The notes: a model not told the origin generated them from the letters alone. Shown: positions 51,539-61,000, counted from the first letter of the stretch. The stretch is DNA of 64,000 nucleotides from Lonepinella koalarum (GCA_030525745.1 JAUNED010000004.1:62001-126000), one strand, 5' to 3'. Numbers and translations: made by a program.

Positions 51539-51643
51539 ACCCCACACAAACTGTGTGGGGTTATGTATAATAGAGCCACGCGGTGGCTCTATATGATAGC
51601 TCCGGAGGAGCTGGCATTAAGCCTAGTACGGGTCGTACTAGGT
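51539..51643 (+). repeat. Composite four-hairpin element, copy B
   Basis: Four perfect palindromes with 3-base loops stand in a row: ACCCCACACA/TGTGTGGGGT (51539-51561, loop AAC); TAGAGCCAC/GTGGCTCTA (51571-51591, loop GCG); AGCTCC/GGAGCT (51598-51612, loop GGA); CCTAGTACG/CGTACTAGG (51622-51642, loop GGT). Linkers are 5-10 bases. The same four units in the same order occur on the minus strand at 4068-4172 with different but mostly still-pairing stem bases. A perfect TATAAT (51566-51571) lies in the first linker. The element ends about 10 bases before the lspA ribosome site. Confidence 0.9.
51566..51571 (+). promoter_or_regulatory. Candidate -10 box for lspA inside the hairpin element
   Basis: TATAAT is a perfect -10 sequence in the linker between hairpins 1 and 2. 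No good -35 is visible 17 bases upstream (that position is inside hairpin 1). Because ileS ends in a strong terminator, lspA-ispH-rhlB need a promoter and this is the best placed candidate. Confidence 0.45.
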
Positions 51644-51660
51644 AACACATAGGATTATAT

Positions 51661-52152
51661 ATGACAAATCCAAAATCAGGTTTAATCTTCCTTTGGCTAA
51701 GTGCGGTAGCTTTTATTATAGATTTATTTACTAAAGAGTTAGTACTGCGGAATATGTACTACCAACAAATAGAGATCTTACCGTTTTTTAATTTAACTTA
51801 TGCTGAAAATCCCGGTGCCGCTTTTAGTTTTTTAGCGAGTCATGATGGCTGGCAAAAATACTTTTTTATTGTCTTAGCCTTAGTGATATCAAGTATGTTG
51901 ATTTACTTTTTAAAGAAAAATCATATATCACAAAAGCTCCAAAATTCTGCATATGCGTTAATTATTGGTGGAGCATTAGCCAATATGGTTGATCGTGCAA
52001 TACATGGGGTTGTTATTGATTTTCTAGATTTTTATTGGAGTAATTGGCATTATCCAACCTTTAATGTCGCCGATATTGCGATTTCTGTGGGAGCTGTTTT
52101 GTTAGCAGTAGATGCTTTCAAAAACGGCGATAAACAAGAGAAGAAAAAATGA
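51661..52152 (+). CDS. lspA: Prolipoprotein signal peptidase II
   Basis: LspA cleaves lipoprotein signal peptides after lipidation, and so serves the lipoproteins in this window (LptE, BamE, ApbE, YajG). The 163-residue protein has four membrane helices and the catalytic aspartates in N-M-V-D-R and F-N-V-A-D (NPGAAFSFL and [10 protein letters not shown]...FNVADIAIS). The AGGA ribosome site lies 7 bases upstream. It overlaps ispH by 4 bases. Confidence 0.97.
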   Translation: MTNPKSGLIFLWLSAVAFIIDLFTKELVLRNMYYQQIEILPFFNLTYAENPGAAFSFLASHDGWQKYFFIVLALVISSMLIYFLKKNHISQKLQNSAYALIIGGALANMVDRAIHGVVIDFLDFYWSNWHYPTFNVADIAISVGAVLLAVDAFKNGDKQEKKK

Positions 52153-53093
52153 AGATAATTTTAGCCAATCCACGGGGCTTTTGTGCCGGCGTGGATCGTG
52201 CCATTAGTATAGTGGAATTAGCCCTAGAAATTCATGGCTCGCCGATTTATGTGCGACACGAAGTGGTACATAATCGCTTTGTGGTGAATGGCTTGCGTGA
52301 GCGTGGAGCTGTTTTTGTGGAAGAGCTGGACGAAGTACCGGACGGTGCAATTGTGATTTTTTCTGCTCACGGTGTGTCACAAGCGGTTCGCCAAGAAGCG
52401 AAAAGACGCAATTTGAAAGTGTTTGATGCCACTTGCCCATTGGTTACAAAAGTACATATGCAAGTGGCTCGAGCCAGTAAAAAAGGGACAAAAGCGATTT
52501 TAATCGGACATGAAGGTCACCCTGAAGTGCAGGGTACAATGGGGCAGTATGATAATCCTGAAGGGGGGATTTTCCTCGTGGAAGATGTGGAAGATATTGC
52601 TAAATTAGGTTTGAAAGACAGTGATGATTTGACTTTTATGACGCAAACGACCCTGTCTATTGACGATACCGCAGATGTGATTGAAGCCTTAAAGCAAAAA
52701 TACCCGAGCATTCAAGGCCCTCGTAAAAATGATATTTGCTATGCGACGACCAACCGTCAGCAAGCAGTGCGTGATTTGGCCACACAATCGGATTTAGTGA
52801 TTGTCGTGGGATCGAAAAATTCGTCAAATTCTAACCGTTTGGCGGAATTGGCATCAAGAATGGGCGTGAGGGCAAAATTGATTGACGGTGCGGAAGACAT
52901 TGATCCCACTTGGTTGGCGAAGGTGAATACTATCGGTTTAACTGCGGGTGCTTCTGCACCGGAAGTTTTAGTGCAATCGGTGATCAGCCGTTTGAAAGAA
53001 TTAGGTGTAACTGAAGTGGAAGAATTAGCCGGTACGGAAGAAAACACTGTGTTTGAAGTGCCGAAAGAATTGCGTATTCACGAGGTAAGTTAA
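52149..53093 (+). CDS. ispH: 4-hydroxy-3-methylbut-2-enyl diphosphate reductase IspH (LytB)
   Basis: IspH makes IPP and DMAPP in the last step of the MEP pathway. The 314-residue protein has the three cluster cysteines in GFCAGVDRA (Cys12), [11 protein letters not shown] and [11 protein letters not shown], plus the [11 protein letters not shown] segment. The start overlaps lspA (ATGA), and its stop overlaps the rhlB start by one base (TAATG). Confidence 0.98.
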   Translation: MKIILANPRGFCAGVDRAISIVELALEIHGSPIYVRHEVVHNRFVVNGLRERGAVFVEELDEVPDGAIVIFSAHGVSQAVRQEAKRRNLKVFDATCPLVTKVHMQVARASKKGTKAILIGHEGHPEVQGTMGQYDNPEGGIFLVEDVEDIAKLGLKDSDDLTFMTQTTLSIDDTADVIEALKQKYPSIQGPRKNDICYATTNRQQAVRDLATQSDLVIVVGSKNSSNSNRLAELASRMGVRAKLIDGAEDIDPTWLAKVNTIGLTAGASAPEVLVQSVISRLKELGVTEVEELAGTEENTVFEVPKELRIHEVS

Positions 53094-54346
53094 TGTCAGA
53101 AAATCATTTAAGCCAACAACGTTTTGTCGATTTACCGCTTCATCCGCAAGTGTTGGCTGCATTGTCACAAAACGGTTTGGAGTTTTGCACGCCAATTCAA
53201 GCACTTTCGTTGCCGATGACCTTATCGGGCAAGGATGTCGCCGGTCAGGCTCAAACAGGTACAGGAAAAACGATGGCGTTTTTGACGGCGACTTTCCATC
53301 ATCTTTTAACCCGCTCGGTTGATTTTATTGGTAATCAGCCTCGAGCCTTAATTTTAGCACCGACGCGTGAACTTGCAGTGCAAATCGCAAAAGATGCGGA
53401 ACTACTTGTCAAAACAACAGGATTACGAACCGCACTTGCTTATGGTGGCGATGGTTATGATAAACAACTGAAAGCTATTGAAAATGGTGTTGATATTCTG
53501 ATTGGCACAACGGGGCGTGTGATTGATTATGTAAAACAAGGCATTATTCGCCTTGATCATATTCAAGTAGCCGTGTTGGACGAAGCGGATCGTATGTTTG
53601 ATCTCGGTTTTATCAAAGATATTCGTTATTTGTTGCGTAAATGTCCTAGCCCATCACAGCGTTTAACAATGTTATTTTCTGCAACCCTTTCTTATAAAGT
53701 GCGTGAATTGGCCTTTGAGGATATGAATGAGCCTGAATATGTGGAAATTGAACCACTACAAAAAACCGGTCATCGTATTAAAGAGGAGCTCTTTTATCCT
53801 TCAAACCAAGATAAAATGGCCTTATTACTGACATTATTGGAAGAAGAATGGCCAGAGCGATGCATTGTGTTTGCCAATACCAAACATAAATGTGAAGAGA
53901 TTTGGGGCTATTTGGCGGCAGACGGTCATCGAGTGGGGTTGCTCACCGGAGATGTAGCACAGAAAAAACGCTTGGCGTTATTAAAACAATTTACAGATGG
54001 CGATTTAGATATTCTAGTGGCCACAGATGTGGCTGCACGAGGCTTGCATATTGCAGATGTGACCCATGTCTTTAACTTCGATTTACCTGATGATCGTGAA
54101 GATTATGTGCATCGCATCGGGCGTACCGGCCGAGCAGGGGAAAGCGGTGTATCAATCAGTTTTGCTTGTGAGCAATATGCCATGAACTTACCGGCAATTG
54201 AGGAATATATCGGACATAGCATTCCGGTGAGCCAATATGATCAGCAATCCTTAATTCAAGATTTACCAAAACCTTTCCGTGTGAAACGAGGTGTGCAATC
54301 CGTTAATCAACGAAGCACACAGCGAACCTTTAAAAAGCGGTATTAA
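53093..54346 (+). CDS. rhlB: ATP-dependent RNA helicase RhlB
   Basis: RhlB is the DEAD-box helicase of the RNA degradosome, unwinding structured RNA for RNase E and PNPase. The 417-residue protein has A-Q-T-G-T-G-K-T at 53-60, DEAD at 163-166 and HRIGRTGR at 340-347. The C-terminus is basic. In E. coli rhlB lies apart from ispH; here it is translationally coupled to ispH (TAATG). Confidence 0.95.
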   Translation: MSENHLSQQRFVDLPLHPQVLAALSQNGLEFCTPIQALSLPMTLSGKDVAGQAQTGTGKTMAFLTATFHHLLTRSVDFIGNQPRALILAPTRELAVQIAKDAELLVKTTGLRTALAYGGDGYDKQLKAIENGVDILIGTTGRVIDYVKQGIIRLDHIQVAVLDEADRMFDLGFIKDIRYLLRKCPSPSQRLTMLFSATLSYKVRELAFEDMNEPEYVEIEPLQKTGHRIKEELFYPSNQDKMALLLTLLEEEWPERCIVFANTKHKCEEIWGYLAADGHRVGLLTGDVAQKKRLALLKQFTDGDLDILVATDVAARGLHIADVTHVFNFDLPDDREDYVHRIGRTGRAGESGVSISFACEQYAMNLPAIEEYIGHSIPVSQYDQQSLIQDLPKPFRVKRGVQSVNQRSTQRTFKKRY

Positions 54347-54428
54347 TTGTCATTAAATAAAAGGACTGAGTTTTCTAAAACTCGGCCCTTAGATTAAGCA
54401 TTTTGAGTCGATTGCTGATTTTTTTGAC

Positions 54429-55364
54429 CTATTCCATCAAGGTTTTAAAATCGTCATAGCCTAAACCTAATTTACTTCTTGCGGTTCTTGCTTGAGCGCA
54501 AGGGTAGAAATCCGTAATGGCTGCCCGCTCTTTATATTTACTATAGTGATTTCCCACTTGGGCTACTTTTTCGACGCATTGATTATAATCTTGTTTTAGC
54601 ACATTATAATTTTTTGTGTAATTTTCAATGGTTGCTTGTTCTTTGGCTTTAAAGACTTTTTCAAAGGCTTTTTTGGCACTTAAAGGACGTTTGTTGCTGT
54701 ACATTTGGTAATCCTCGTACAGTTTTTCTAATTCTTGTAGGCTCTGTTGTTCAAAAGCTTTTTCCGCTTGAATACCTAAGGCTTGCTCCCAAATATAGCA
54801 AGCAGAATAATCGCGTTTATCTTGGCTACAATAGGCTTTTTCTTGTGAATTTAATTCGTCAAAAGAGAATTTTAATAACTCGGATTTAGCTATTTCCGCA
54901 TTTTCTTGGTAAATCTCAACGGCAGCACGGCAGTGATAATTTTCTTCCGGCACAATAAAGCCTTTCTCGCTAAAACGGTTGCCATATTTCGCACAGTCTG
55001 AATTGACGAAATAATGTACTATTCCCTTCCAATCTGCTTGCCCTAATTGCGTTTTTAGTTTCGTTTTTTCATTATCGATTTCTATTCTGGCTTTGGCTTC
55101 TTTGGCTTGGCGTTCTTGTTCTGCTTTGATTTTTCGATTTTCTTTAATCGCTTCATTGGCAGCCTTACATTCTGCATCTTTTTCTAATGTTAAAAAGGCT
55201 TTTTCATCTTTGTTTTTCCAAGCTTCTTTGAGTTTGTTTTCACATTCATTTTTCTTGGTTTCTGCTTTATCAATATTTTTCAGATAATAAGCTTTATCTT
55301 TTTCAGAGCAAGCAGTGAGTAGTATTACGCTGGTGATGAGAGTAGCAGATAAGAGTTTTTTCAT
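54429..55364 (-). CDS. Predicted coiled-coil lipoprotein of unknown function
   Basis: From the ATG at 55364 (AAGGAGAAC before it) the protein is 311 residues with lipobox L-T-A-C (Cys19, ILLTACSEKDK). The mature part is highly charged and predicted helical (Lys/Glu-rich, residues about 30-105, coiled-coil like), with several cysteines later. It resembles hypothetical Pasteurellaceae lipoproteins; I see no known domain. It is convergent with rhlB. Confidence 0.82.
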   Translation of the reverse strand: MKKLLSATLITSVILLTACSEKDKAYYLKNIDKAETKKNECENKLKEAWKNKDEKAFLTLEKDAECKAANEAIKENRKIKAEQERQAKEAKARIEIDNEKTKLKTQLGQADWKGIVHYFVNSDCAKYGNRFSEKGFIVPEENYHCRAAVEIYQENAEIAKSELLKFSFDELNSQEKAYCSQDKRDYSACYIWEQALGIQAEKAFEQQSLQELEKLYEDYQMYSNKRPLSAKKAFEKVFKAKEQATIENYTKNYNVLKQDYNQCVEKVAQVGNHYSKYKERAAITDFYPCAQARTARSKLGLGYDDFKTLME

Positions 55365-55438
55365 TATTGTTCTCCTTAAATCGATGATATTCATCGAAAT
55401 TATATATTATTTTGTTGCAAAAACTGTGGCTTTTCTTT

Positions 55439-57139
55439 TCACCTAAAACATTTCCTCACTATTGGTATCAATAGCAAATAACCCCCTTGTGCCGCAATGC
55501 CTTCCCACGAACTGTAAAAACCAATCCAAGGTAAGTTTGGTATGCTTTCATATAAATGACGGGGTAGCATTTGTGTAAGTTGGAGTGTATTGATACTGAC
55601 GCCGAGGATTTTAAATCCTAAGCCGTAAATTAACCAAGTCATTATTTTAAATAAATGATGAATCGGCAACTTGGCTGAGGTTTTTGTCATCAGTAACGCA
55701 ACAAGGGCTAAAATAGCGAGTGCCAAGCTAATGCCAAGCAGGAAATCTTGCGTGCTGATTTGTGGAAGCATTCCTGCGTAAAATAGTACCGTTTCTGCCC
55801 CTTCACGAAACACGGATAAGAAGCTGAGCAACATAATGGAAAATAAACTGCCCGTGGCAACGGCATTACCAAGCTGTTTATTGACAAATTTTTGCCAGCC
55901 TTGTAGTGAGGACTTGCTGTGTAGCCAAGCTCCCACCAATAACATCATTAAAACGGCAAAAATACCGACCGCACTTTCTAAAATTTCACGATTTTTACCG
56001 GCAGAAACGGCGGGAAAAAGCTGTTGTAAGGCAATTGCCCCTAATAGGCTTGCCGCAATGCCCAAGCCTGCTCCGCCATAAACCCAGCCTTGAGCCTTAG
56101 GTTGGCGGGTTGCTTTCAGCGTGGTGAGCAATGCTATAATAATCAGCAATGCTTCTAATCCTTCACGCAATAAAATCAGCATTGCATCAATCACACCGTA
56201 GCTTCCGGCTACATTCAGGGCTTTCAGATCTTGGATTAACTGATGGAATTGTTGCGTATTTTGAGGATCACCGGCTTTTGCCATCATCAGAGGTAAATCG
56301 CTTTCCACACGACTATATAACGTCCCATCTCGGGTTCTTACATCGCCCTCGAAAACAGCCCATTGCTGAATAAACAGCGTGATTTGCGACCGCACTTTTT
56401 CCAACTCACCTGCCCGCATTGAGCCATAGGCTTGTTCTAATAATGCAATGCCTTCCGGCAAAGTCTGTGGTGCGTTTTTGTTTGAGGTTTGCACTTGAGC
56501 CGTGTTGCCAGCGTTAAAATCCACCAACGCTAAGCCCAGTAAATCCGCCTGTTTTTGTATTTCGTTGAAGTTGGCAGGCTCAGATAACATTGCAGAACGC
56601 AATAATGTCATTGCAGTTTCGATTTGCCCATAATGCCCAAGGCTGGTGTCTCGCACCGCTTTTTCATTGAGCGTCCAAGCTGTGTTGAAACTTTTGTAGG
56701 CAGTTTGAGCTTCTTCCAAGTTTTGATTGGCAACGGCTTGAGCCAATTTTTGATAAACAGGCATTATTCGTTTGGTAAATTGTACCCGCTTAGCCACATA
56801 ATCCACAGGATTTTGTTCTTTTTCAAAAGCAAGTAGGGCTTTAGATAATTGCTCAATATTATCGTTATTGGGTGTATTTTTAGCCTGTTGTAAAGCGGAG
56901 GTTAGGGTTTTTCCTGCCTCAGATTCATGTGGTAAAGTGTATAAATCGGCTTCTAAAACAGTCAAAAAGTTGACCGCACTTTCTGGTTTCCCCTGCTTTA
57001 TTTCCCCCATTGCATCGGACAAGTGTACAAACAAATGCCCCATTTCTACCTTGGCAGAAACAGGGAAATTGAGCAATATTAGAACAAAGAATAGCTTAAA
57101 GCTGTTCAAATAAAGCTTTGCCCAAGTAATCATTTTCAT
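55439..57139 (-). CDS. efeU: FTR1-family iron permease EfeU with N-terminal periplasmic domain
   Basis: EfeU is the ferrous/ferric permease of the EfeUOB system. The 566-residue protein has a signal peptide, a long periplasmic N-terminal region (about 30-310) and a seven-helix FTR1 domain with R-E-G-L-E (about residue 325) and R-E-G-A-E (about 445), the iron-binding motifs. The overlap with efeB is 44 bases if the first ATG is used; a TTG at 57109 would give a shorter overlap. Gene order efeO-efeB-efeU differs from E. coli efeU-efeO-efeB. Confidence 0.9.
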   Translation of the reverse strand: MKMITWAKLYLNSFKLFFVLILLNFPVSAKVEMGHLFVHLSDAMGEIKQGKPESAVNFLTVLEADLYTLPHESEAGKTLTSALQQAKNTPNNDNIEQLSKALLAFEKEQNPVDYVAKRVQFTKRIMPVYQKLAQAVANQNLEEAQTAYKSFNTAWTLNEKAVRDTSLGHYGQIETAMTLLRSAMLSEPANFNEIQKQADLLGLALVDFNAGNTAQVQTSNKNAPQTLPEGIALLEQAYGSMRAGELEKVRSQITLFIQQWAVFEGDVRTRDGTLYSRVESDLPLMMAKAGDPQNTQQFHQLIQDLKALNVAGSYGVIDAMLILLREGLEALLIIIALLTTLKATRQPKAQGWVYGGAGLGIAASLLGAIALQQLFPAVSAGKNREILESAVGIFAVLMMLLVGAWLHSKSSLQGWQKFVNKQLGNAVATGSLFSIMLLSFLSVFREGAETVLFYAGMLPQISTQDFLLGISLALAILALVALLMTKTSAKLPIHHLFKIMTWLIYGLGFKILGVSINTLQLTQMLPRHLYESIPNLPWIGFYSSWEGIAAQGGYLLLIPIVRKCFR

Positions 57140-58307
57140 CTTTTACTCCAGCGAAACAAGCAAACAAACCACTGCCTATGTGGGTAATGTATTCATTCAT
57201 TTTATCGATATTGCCGAGGCTGTGTTGAATATTAATAAACTGTTTCGGATCTTTTTGGAATGAAATAAACAATAAGCCTGCATCAAATTGACCGGTACGC
57301 GGATCTACACCGGAAGCATAAGAAAAAGAACGGCGTAAAATAGACTGCCCGGTTTTTTTCGCCAAGTGTAAATGGGAAATTTCTGGAATTTGAGGCTCGC
57401 CTTTTTGATTTTTCTCATTTAAATCTACAGGGTGAAACTCATGGTGTTTACCTAGTGGTGCACCGTTGTCACGATGTCTGCCAAAAGTTTCCTCTTGTCC
57501 GTTGAGATTGGTTCTATCCCAAGTTTCTAGATGCATTTGAATGCGACGAACTGCAAGAAATGAACCTTTTTTCAACCAGTTATCATGTTCATACCAAACT
57601 GTTTTAGCTAAATCATCGCCTTGTGGATTGCCTGTGCCGTCTTTAAAGCCAAATAAATTACGTGGTGTTTCATTTCCTTCAAAGGAATTAAACCCTGATT
57701 GGCTCCACCGCATTGTCACATTTCCTCGAGCCACACGTACTAGATTACGCACCGCATGAAAGGCCACTTGTGGGTCATCGGCACAAGCCTGAATGCAAAT
57801 ATCGCCGCCACTATATTCTTCTCGAATTTGATCACGTGGAAAGTGCGGTAGGTTTTCCAGCTCTTTTGGTTTCAGTGGGGTAATCTTCAACTTCTCAAAA
57901 AAACTTGGGCTGACACCAAAGGTTAATGTCAGATTAGAAGGATTTAAACTGTCAGATTCTCCTGTATCCACTGGTGGAACATAAGGGTTGCTACCATAGG
58001 CTTTAACATTTTTACCTTCAGTGAGATGACGGCTATATTCTGTCCAAGTTTGGAACATTTCTTTGATCTTTTGTGTATCATCAACATGTAAATCTAGTAC
58101 CATAAAATAAATATGATGCTGTGCCGGTGTAGAAATACCTTGTTGATGGATGCCATGGAATGGATAGAGATTATGGATTTTCGGTGAGGTTCGAGGTTCA
58201 AGGGCAAAAGCAGAGCCGGTAAAAATACCGGCTCCGGCAGCGACCCCTATTAATGCTGTGCTTTTGAGAAAATCACGACGATTGGCTAGAGAGGTCTTTT
58301 TCATCAC
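57096..58307 (-). CDS. efeB: Periplasmic Dyp-type heme peroxidase EfeB
   Basis: EfeB is a DyP-type peroxidase that works with EfeO and EfeU in iron uptake and has been proposed to release iron from heme. The 403-residue protein starts with a Tat signal (N-R-R-D-F-L-K, residues about 9-15) and a hydrophobic stretch. The DyP signature GFKDGTGNPQGDD with its catalytic Asp is at about residue 220, and the proximal His in HLHLAKKTG is near 315. It follows efeO after 6 bases. Confidence 0.93.
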   Translation of the reverse strand: MMKKTSLANRRDFLKSTALIGVAAGAGIFTGSAFALEPRTSPKIHNLYPFHGIHQQGISTPAQHHIYFMVLDLHVDDTQKIKEMFQTWTEYSRHLTEGKNVKAYGSNPYVPPVDTGESDSLNPSNLTLTFGVSPSFFEKLKITPLKPKELENLPHFPRDQIREEYSGGDICIQACADDPQVAFHAVRNLVRVARGNVTMRWSQSGFNSFEGNETPRNLFGFKDGTGNPQGDDLAKTVWYEHDNWLKKGSFLAVRRIQMHLETWDRTNLNGQEETFGRHRDNGAPLGKHHEFHPVDLNEKNQKGEPQIPEISHLHLAKKTGQSILRRSFSYASGVDPRTGQFDAGLLFISFQKDPKQFINIQHSLGNIDKMNEYITHIGSGLFACFAGVKDENDYLGKALFEQL

Positions 58308-58313
58308 AAACTC

Positions 58314-59126
58314 CTATTGCAACAAAATACCCATTTGAGCTAAAGGCTCGCCCAATTTGTTCACGGTTTCTGCTAAGGCTTTGATGTCTTTTTTGCTTAA
58401 TTTGTCATAGCTCACATAATCATAGCCTTCTTTTGATTTATTATGTTTCGCTAACAAATCATTGACTTCTGCAAAACGTTTAGCAATTTCTTGACTTAAT
58501 TTAGCGTCTTTTTGCTCTAAGTGCGGTTTGAAAATTGCATAAATTTTTTCGGCACCTTCGATATTTGCTTTGAAGTCGTAAAGATCGGTTTTGGAATAAA
58601 TTTCTTCTTCGCCTGTGACTTTGGTTGTAGATACTTCATTTAATAAATCTACCGCACCGGTAATCATTAATTCAGGTGTCACTTCTGCGCTAGGAATTTT
58701 GGCACGCAATTCTTTTACATCTTTAATAAGTTGTTCAGCCACTTTTTCTGTGCCTTTCGTGGTATTCTTTTCCCATAATACTTTTTCAATCTTATGGAAG
58801 CCGGACCAATCTTTTTCTGTTTTACCTTCTTCAGCTACATCTGCAAGTCGAGCATCAATGCGAGGGTCTAAATCGCCGAAACTTTCCGCAATCGGCTCAG
58901 AACGTTCAAAATACATGCGGGCAAGTGGATAAATCTTCTTGGCATTTTTGACATCACCTGCATTCAGATAGCCAACAAATTTTTCGGTATCAGCGACCAA
59001 TTGATCGATTTGTTCTACCACAAAAGCTTTATAATCTTGGGTTTCTTTACTGAAGTCCGGCACAGCTAAAGCAGCGGTGGATAAAAATAGCGTAGAAATG
59101 GCAATAGAAAGGGATTTTAATTTCAT
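58314..59126 (-). CDS. efeO: EfeO-family periplasmic iron-binding protein (M75/imelysin-like)
   Basis: EfeO delivers iron to EfeU. The 270-residue precursor has a signal peptide (1-21, ending ALA) and the helical M75 domain with the H-x-x-E motif in GFHKIEKVLW. It lacks the N-terminal cupredoxin domain found in E. coli EfeO, so it is a short form. It is first in the operon; an uptake signal and AT-rich sequence lie upstream but no clear Fur box. Confidence 0.9.
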   Translation of the reverse strand: MKLKSLSIAISTLFLSTAALAVPDFSKETQDYKAFVVEQIDQLVADTEKFVGYLNAGDVKNAKKIYPLARMYFERSEPIAESFGDLDPRIDARLADVAEEGKTEKDWSGFHKIEKVLWEKNTTKGTEKVAEQLIKDVKELRAKIPSAEVTPELMITGAVDLLNEVSTTKVTGEEEIYSKTDLYDFKANIEGAEKIYAIFKPHLEQKDAKLSQEIAKRFAEVNDLLAKHNKSKEGYDYVSYDKLSKKDIKALAETVNKLGEPLAQMGILLQ

Positions 59127-59300
59127 ACAAATTTCCTGTTGTTATACTAAATAAGAGGTATTCGCATTCTATTCTTTTTATAAAAGGACTTCAACTGAAA
59201 AATCAGCTCAAATTGACCGCACTTTGAGATGTTATAAGAGATAGGAAGGCAATTATTAATAGAAGTCGCTACTGATTATAGTGATTTCTAGCAACAGCCC

Positions 59301-60317
59301 CTAGCTTAACCATTCAGGCTTAATTTGCTCAGGATTAACCTCATTAATATTTTTGTCATAGAACAGAATGTGAGTCTCAGCTTTGCTCATAGGTTTCCAA
59401 TGGGTAAAATTTTCTACTCCATTACCATAGAGTGCAATGATTTTTTTATTTAATCCAGAAGCAATATGAATTGTTGAAGTATCAGGAGAAATCAATAAAT
59501 CGGCATACCTAATGAGTTCAATTGTATGAAAGATATTTTTTGTATCAAATAAAAAAAACTGTTGAAAATTTTGAGCTATATTTTGCAATTTTTTTCGGAC
59601 ATCGGGATAGCTTAATAGTACTATCGATTTATTGGGGACAATCTTTTGTAAGTATTCGAGGTATTTTATAATATTTACATCATTAATTTTGCGTGAACTT
59701 GATGCGCCAAAGAAATTGATTGCAATATAATCTTTTAATTTATGTTGAGCTAAGAAATCATTGATTTCTGAATTAGCTTTTTGGTTTTCAGGAATATCAT
59801 ATTGTGTATCCGTAATGGTAATACCTATTTTATCTAATGCCTGTTTATAGAGTTCAGAAAAATGACATTCATCTTCAAGATTAATATTGAAAATACGGTA
59901 ATTAGATTTTCTATAGCCAATATAGTTTGTTGCATTAATTAATCTTAGAAGAAGCAGATCTCTGTTTCTTAGAAAAACGGTAGGATCAATGACAACATCA
60001 TATTTTTCTTGACGAAGTTTGTATCCAAATTTTATGTAGTCTAGAATATTTTTCTTTTTAACTGGATAACATTGATCAATATAAGTATTTTGTTCAAATA
60101 GATAAGATTGTTTTTTATCACAAACTACGCCAATATGAATCGATGGATTATATTTTTTTAACTCCCTAAATACAAAAGAACTCACAATATAATCACCTAT
60201 TTTTCCATCTTGACGAAGAAATAGGATTTTTCTAATTTGTGTATTGTGTATTGTGTATTGTGTATCCAATAGAATTTTTCCTAGCCAAATTCTTAGACTT
60301 CTTAGATGATTTTTCAT
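59301..60317 (-). CDS. GT9-family glycosyltransferase (heptosyltransferase-like), putative phase-variable
   Basis: The 338-residue protein (ATG at 60317, GAGG upstream) has the family 9 features IRKILFLRQDGKIGDYIVSS and the C-terminal SPDTSTIHIASGLNKKIIALYGN. Such enzymes add heptose or similar sugars to lipopolysaccharide. Residues about 18-27 (D-T-Q-Y-T-I-H-N-T-Q) are encoded by a tandem GTGTATT repeat (60239-60265) just before the conserved fold, so slippage would shift the frame. It is the last gene of the cluster and follows a GT25 gene after 8 bases. Confidence 0.88.
   Translation of the reverse strand: MKNHLRSLRIWLGKILLDTQYTIHNTQIRKILFLRQDGKIGDYIVSSFVFRELKKYNPSIHIGVVCDKKQSYLFEQNTYIDQCYPVKKKNILDYIKFGYKLRQEKYDVVIDPTVFLRNRDLLLLRLINATNYIGYRKSNYRIFNINLEDECHFSELYKQALDKIGITITDTQYDIPENQKANSEINDFLAQHKLKDYIAINFFGASSSRKINDVNIIKYLEYLQKIVPNKSIVLLSYPDVRKKLQNIAQNFQQFFLFDTKNIFHTIELIRYADLLISPDTSTIHIASGLNKKIIALYGNGVENFTHWKPMSKAETHILFYDKNINEVNPEQIKPEWLS
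60239..60265 (-). repeat. Heptanucleotide tandem repeat inside the GT9 gene
   Basis: The plus strand reads three full GTGTATT copies and a partial fourth (27 bases), inside the N-terminal codons of the GT9 gene. Loss or gain of one unit shifts the frame by one, so the gene could switch on and off by slippage. The in-frame copy number present here keeps the gene on. Confidence 0.8.
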
Positions 60318-60325
60318 ATATGGCC

Positions 60326-61000
60326 TCAATCGTATCGATTTTGAATTTGATCAATTTCTGAAACAACATCACCAAACACGCAAGCAGGTTCAACACCATA
60401 AGCATTTATTCCTGTCATTTGTAACAAGCCTGTCAGAAAATCAGACGGCATTCTGATAGGATAAGCAAATTTCAACAGTTTTTTAGCTCCTTCCAAGGTA
60501 ATAAGATATGCTGTTGTACGAATAATACTACGTTTTGAATTTTTTGATGGGGTTAGATAACGAGCAAGTCTATAACGTTCAGCTAAATTACGCATAAAAG
60601 GAAAAACTTTAGCTTTCCCGTGATCAAAGAAGATGATTTCTCTTCGTTCTGGTACTTTTTTTAACACATCTATCAGAATTTGTTTAAAATAGAGAGAAAC
60701 AATTGCATCATCTTCAAGGATAATAGCCTGTTTAATATTATGTTCTACGATATATTCATAAAGTTTAATATGGCTCATAGCACAGCCAATTTCACCTAAT
60801 GTTAGTGGCTTTCTTGCGTTATATTTTTTCGTATAAAAATTAAAATCTACCTTTTCAAGTTCTCCCTGTGTTAAATTCTTTCCATAAACGGCATCAAAAA
60901 ATTCAAATTTTAAACCTAATCCGCTTAATCTGGTTTTAATAATTTCTCTGCGGTTTGAATGTTTTAAGCTAATTACAAAAATAGGAGGTGTATTATTCAT
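60326..61000 (-). CDS. Glycosyltransferase family 25 (LOS/LPS biosynthesis)
   Basis: The 224-residue protein is a GT25 enzyme, the family of Lex2B, LgtB and LgtE that add galactose or glucose to lipooligosaccharide. Marks are FVISLKHSNRREIIKTRL at the start, TLGEIGCAMSHIKLYEYIV and the E-D-D acidic motif (AIILEDDAIVS). The substrate cannot be told from sequence. It overlaps the next GT25 by 8 bases. Confidence 0.9.
   Translation of the reverse strand: MNNTPPIFVISLKHSNRREIIKTRLSGLGLKFEFFDAVYGKNLTQGELEKVDFNFYTKKYNARKPLTLGEIGCAMSHIKLYEYIVEHNIKQAIILEDDAIVSLYFKQILIDVLKKVPERREIIFFDHGKAKVFPFMRNLAERYRLARYLTPSKNSKRSIIRTTAYLITLEGAKKLLKFAYPIRMPSDFLTGLLQMTGINAYGVEPACVFGDVVSEIDQIQNRYD

Noticed and set aside
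51539..51643. tRNA or tRNA-like gene in the hairpin array
   Set aside because: Four hairpins resemble a cloverleaf in number only; loops are three bases, and there is no T-loop GTTCRA or acceptor stem joining the ends.
59127..59300. Fur box in front of efeO
   Set aside because: The AT-rich string near 59158-59180 has only weak similarity to the Fur consensus, below what I would report.
60239..60265. CRISPR-like repeat
   Set aside because: The repeat unit is seven bases without spacers, so it is a simple tandem repeat.
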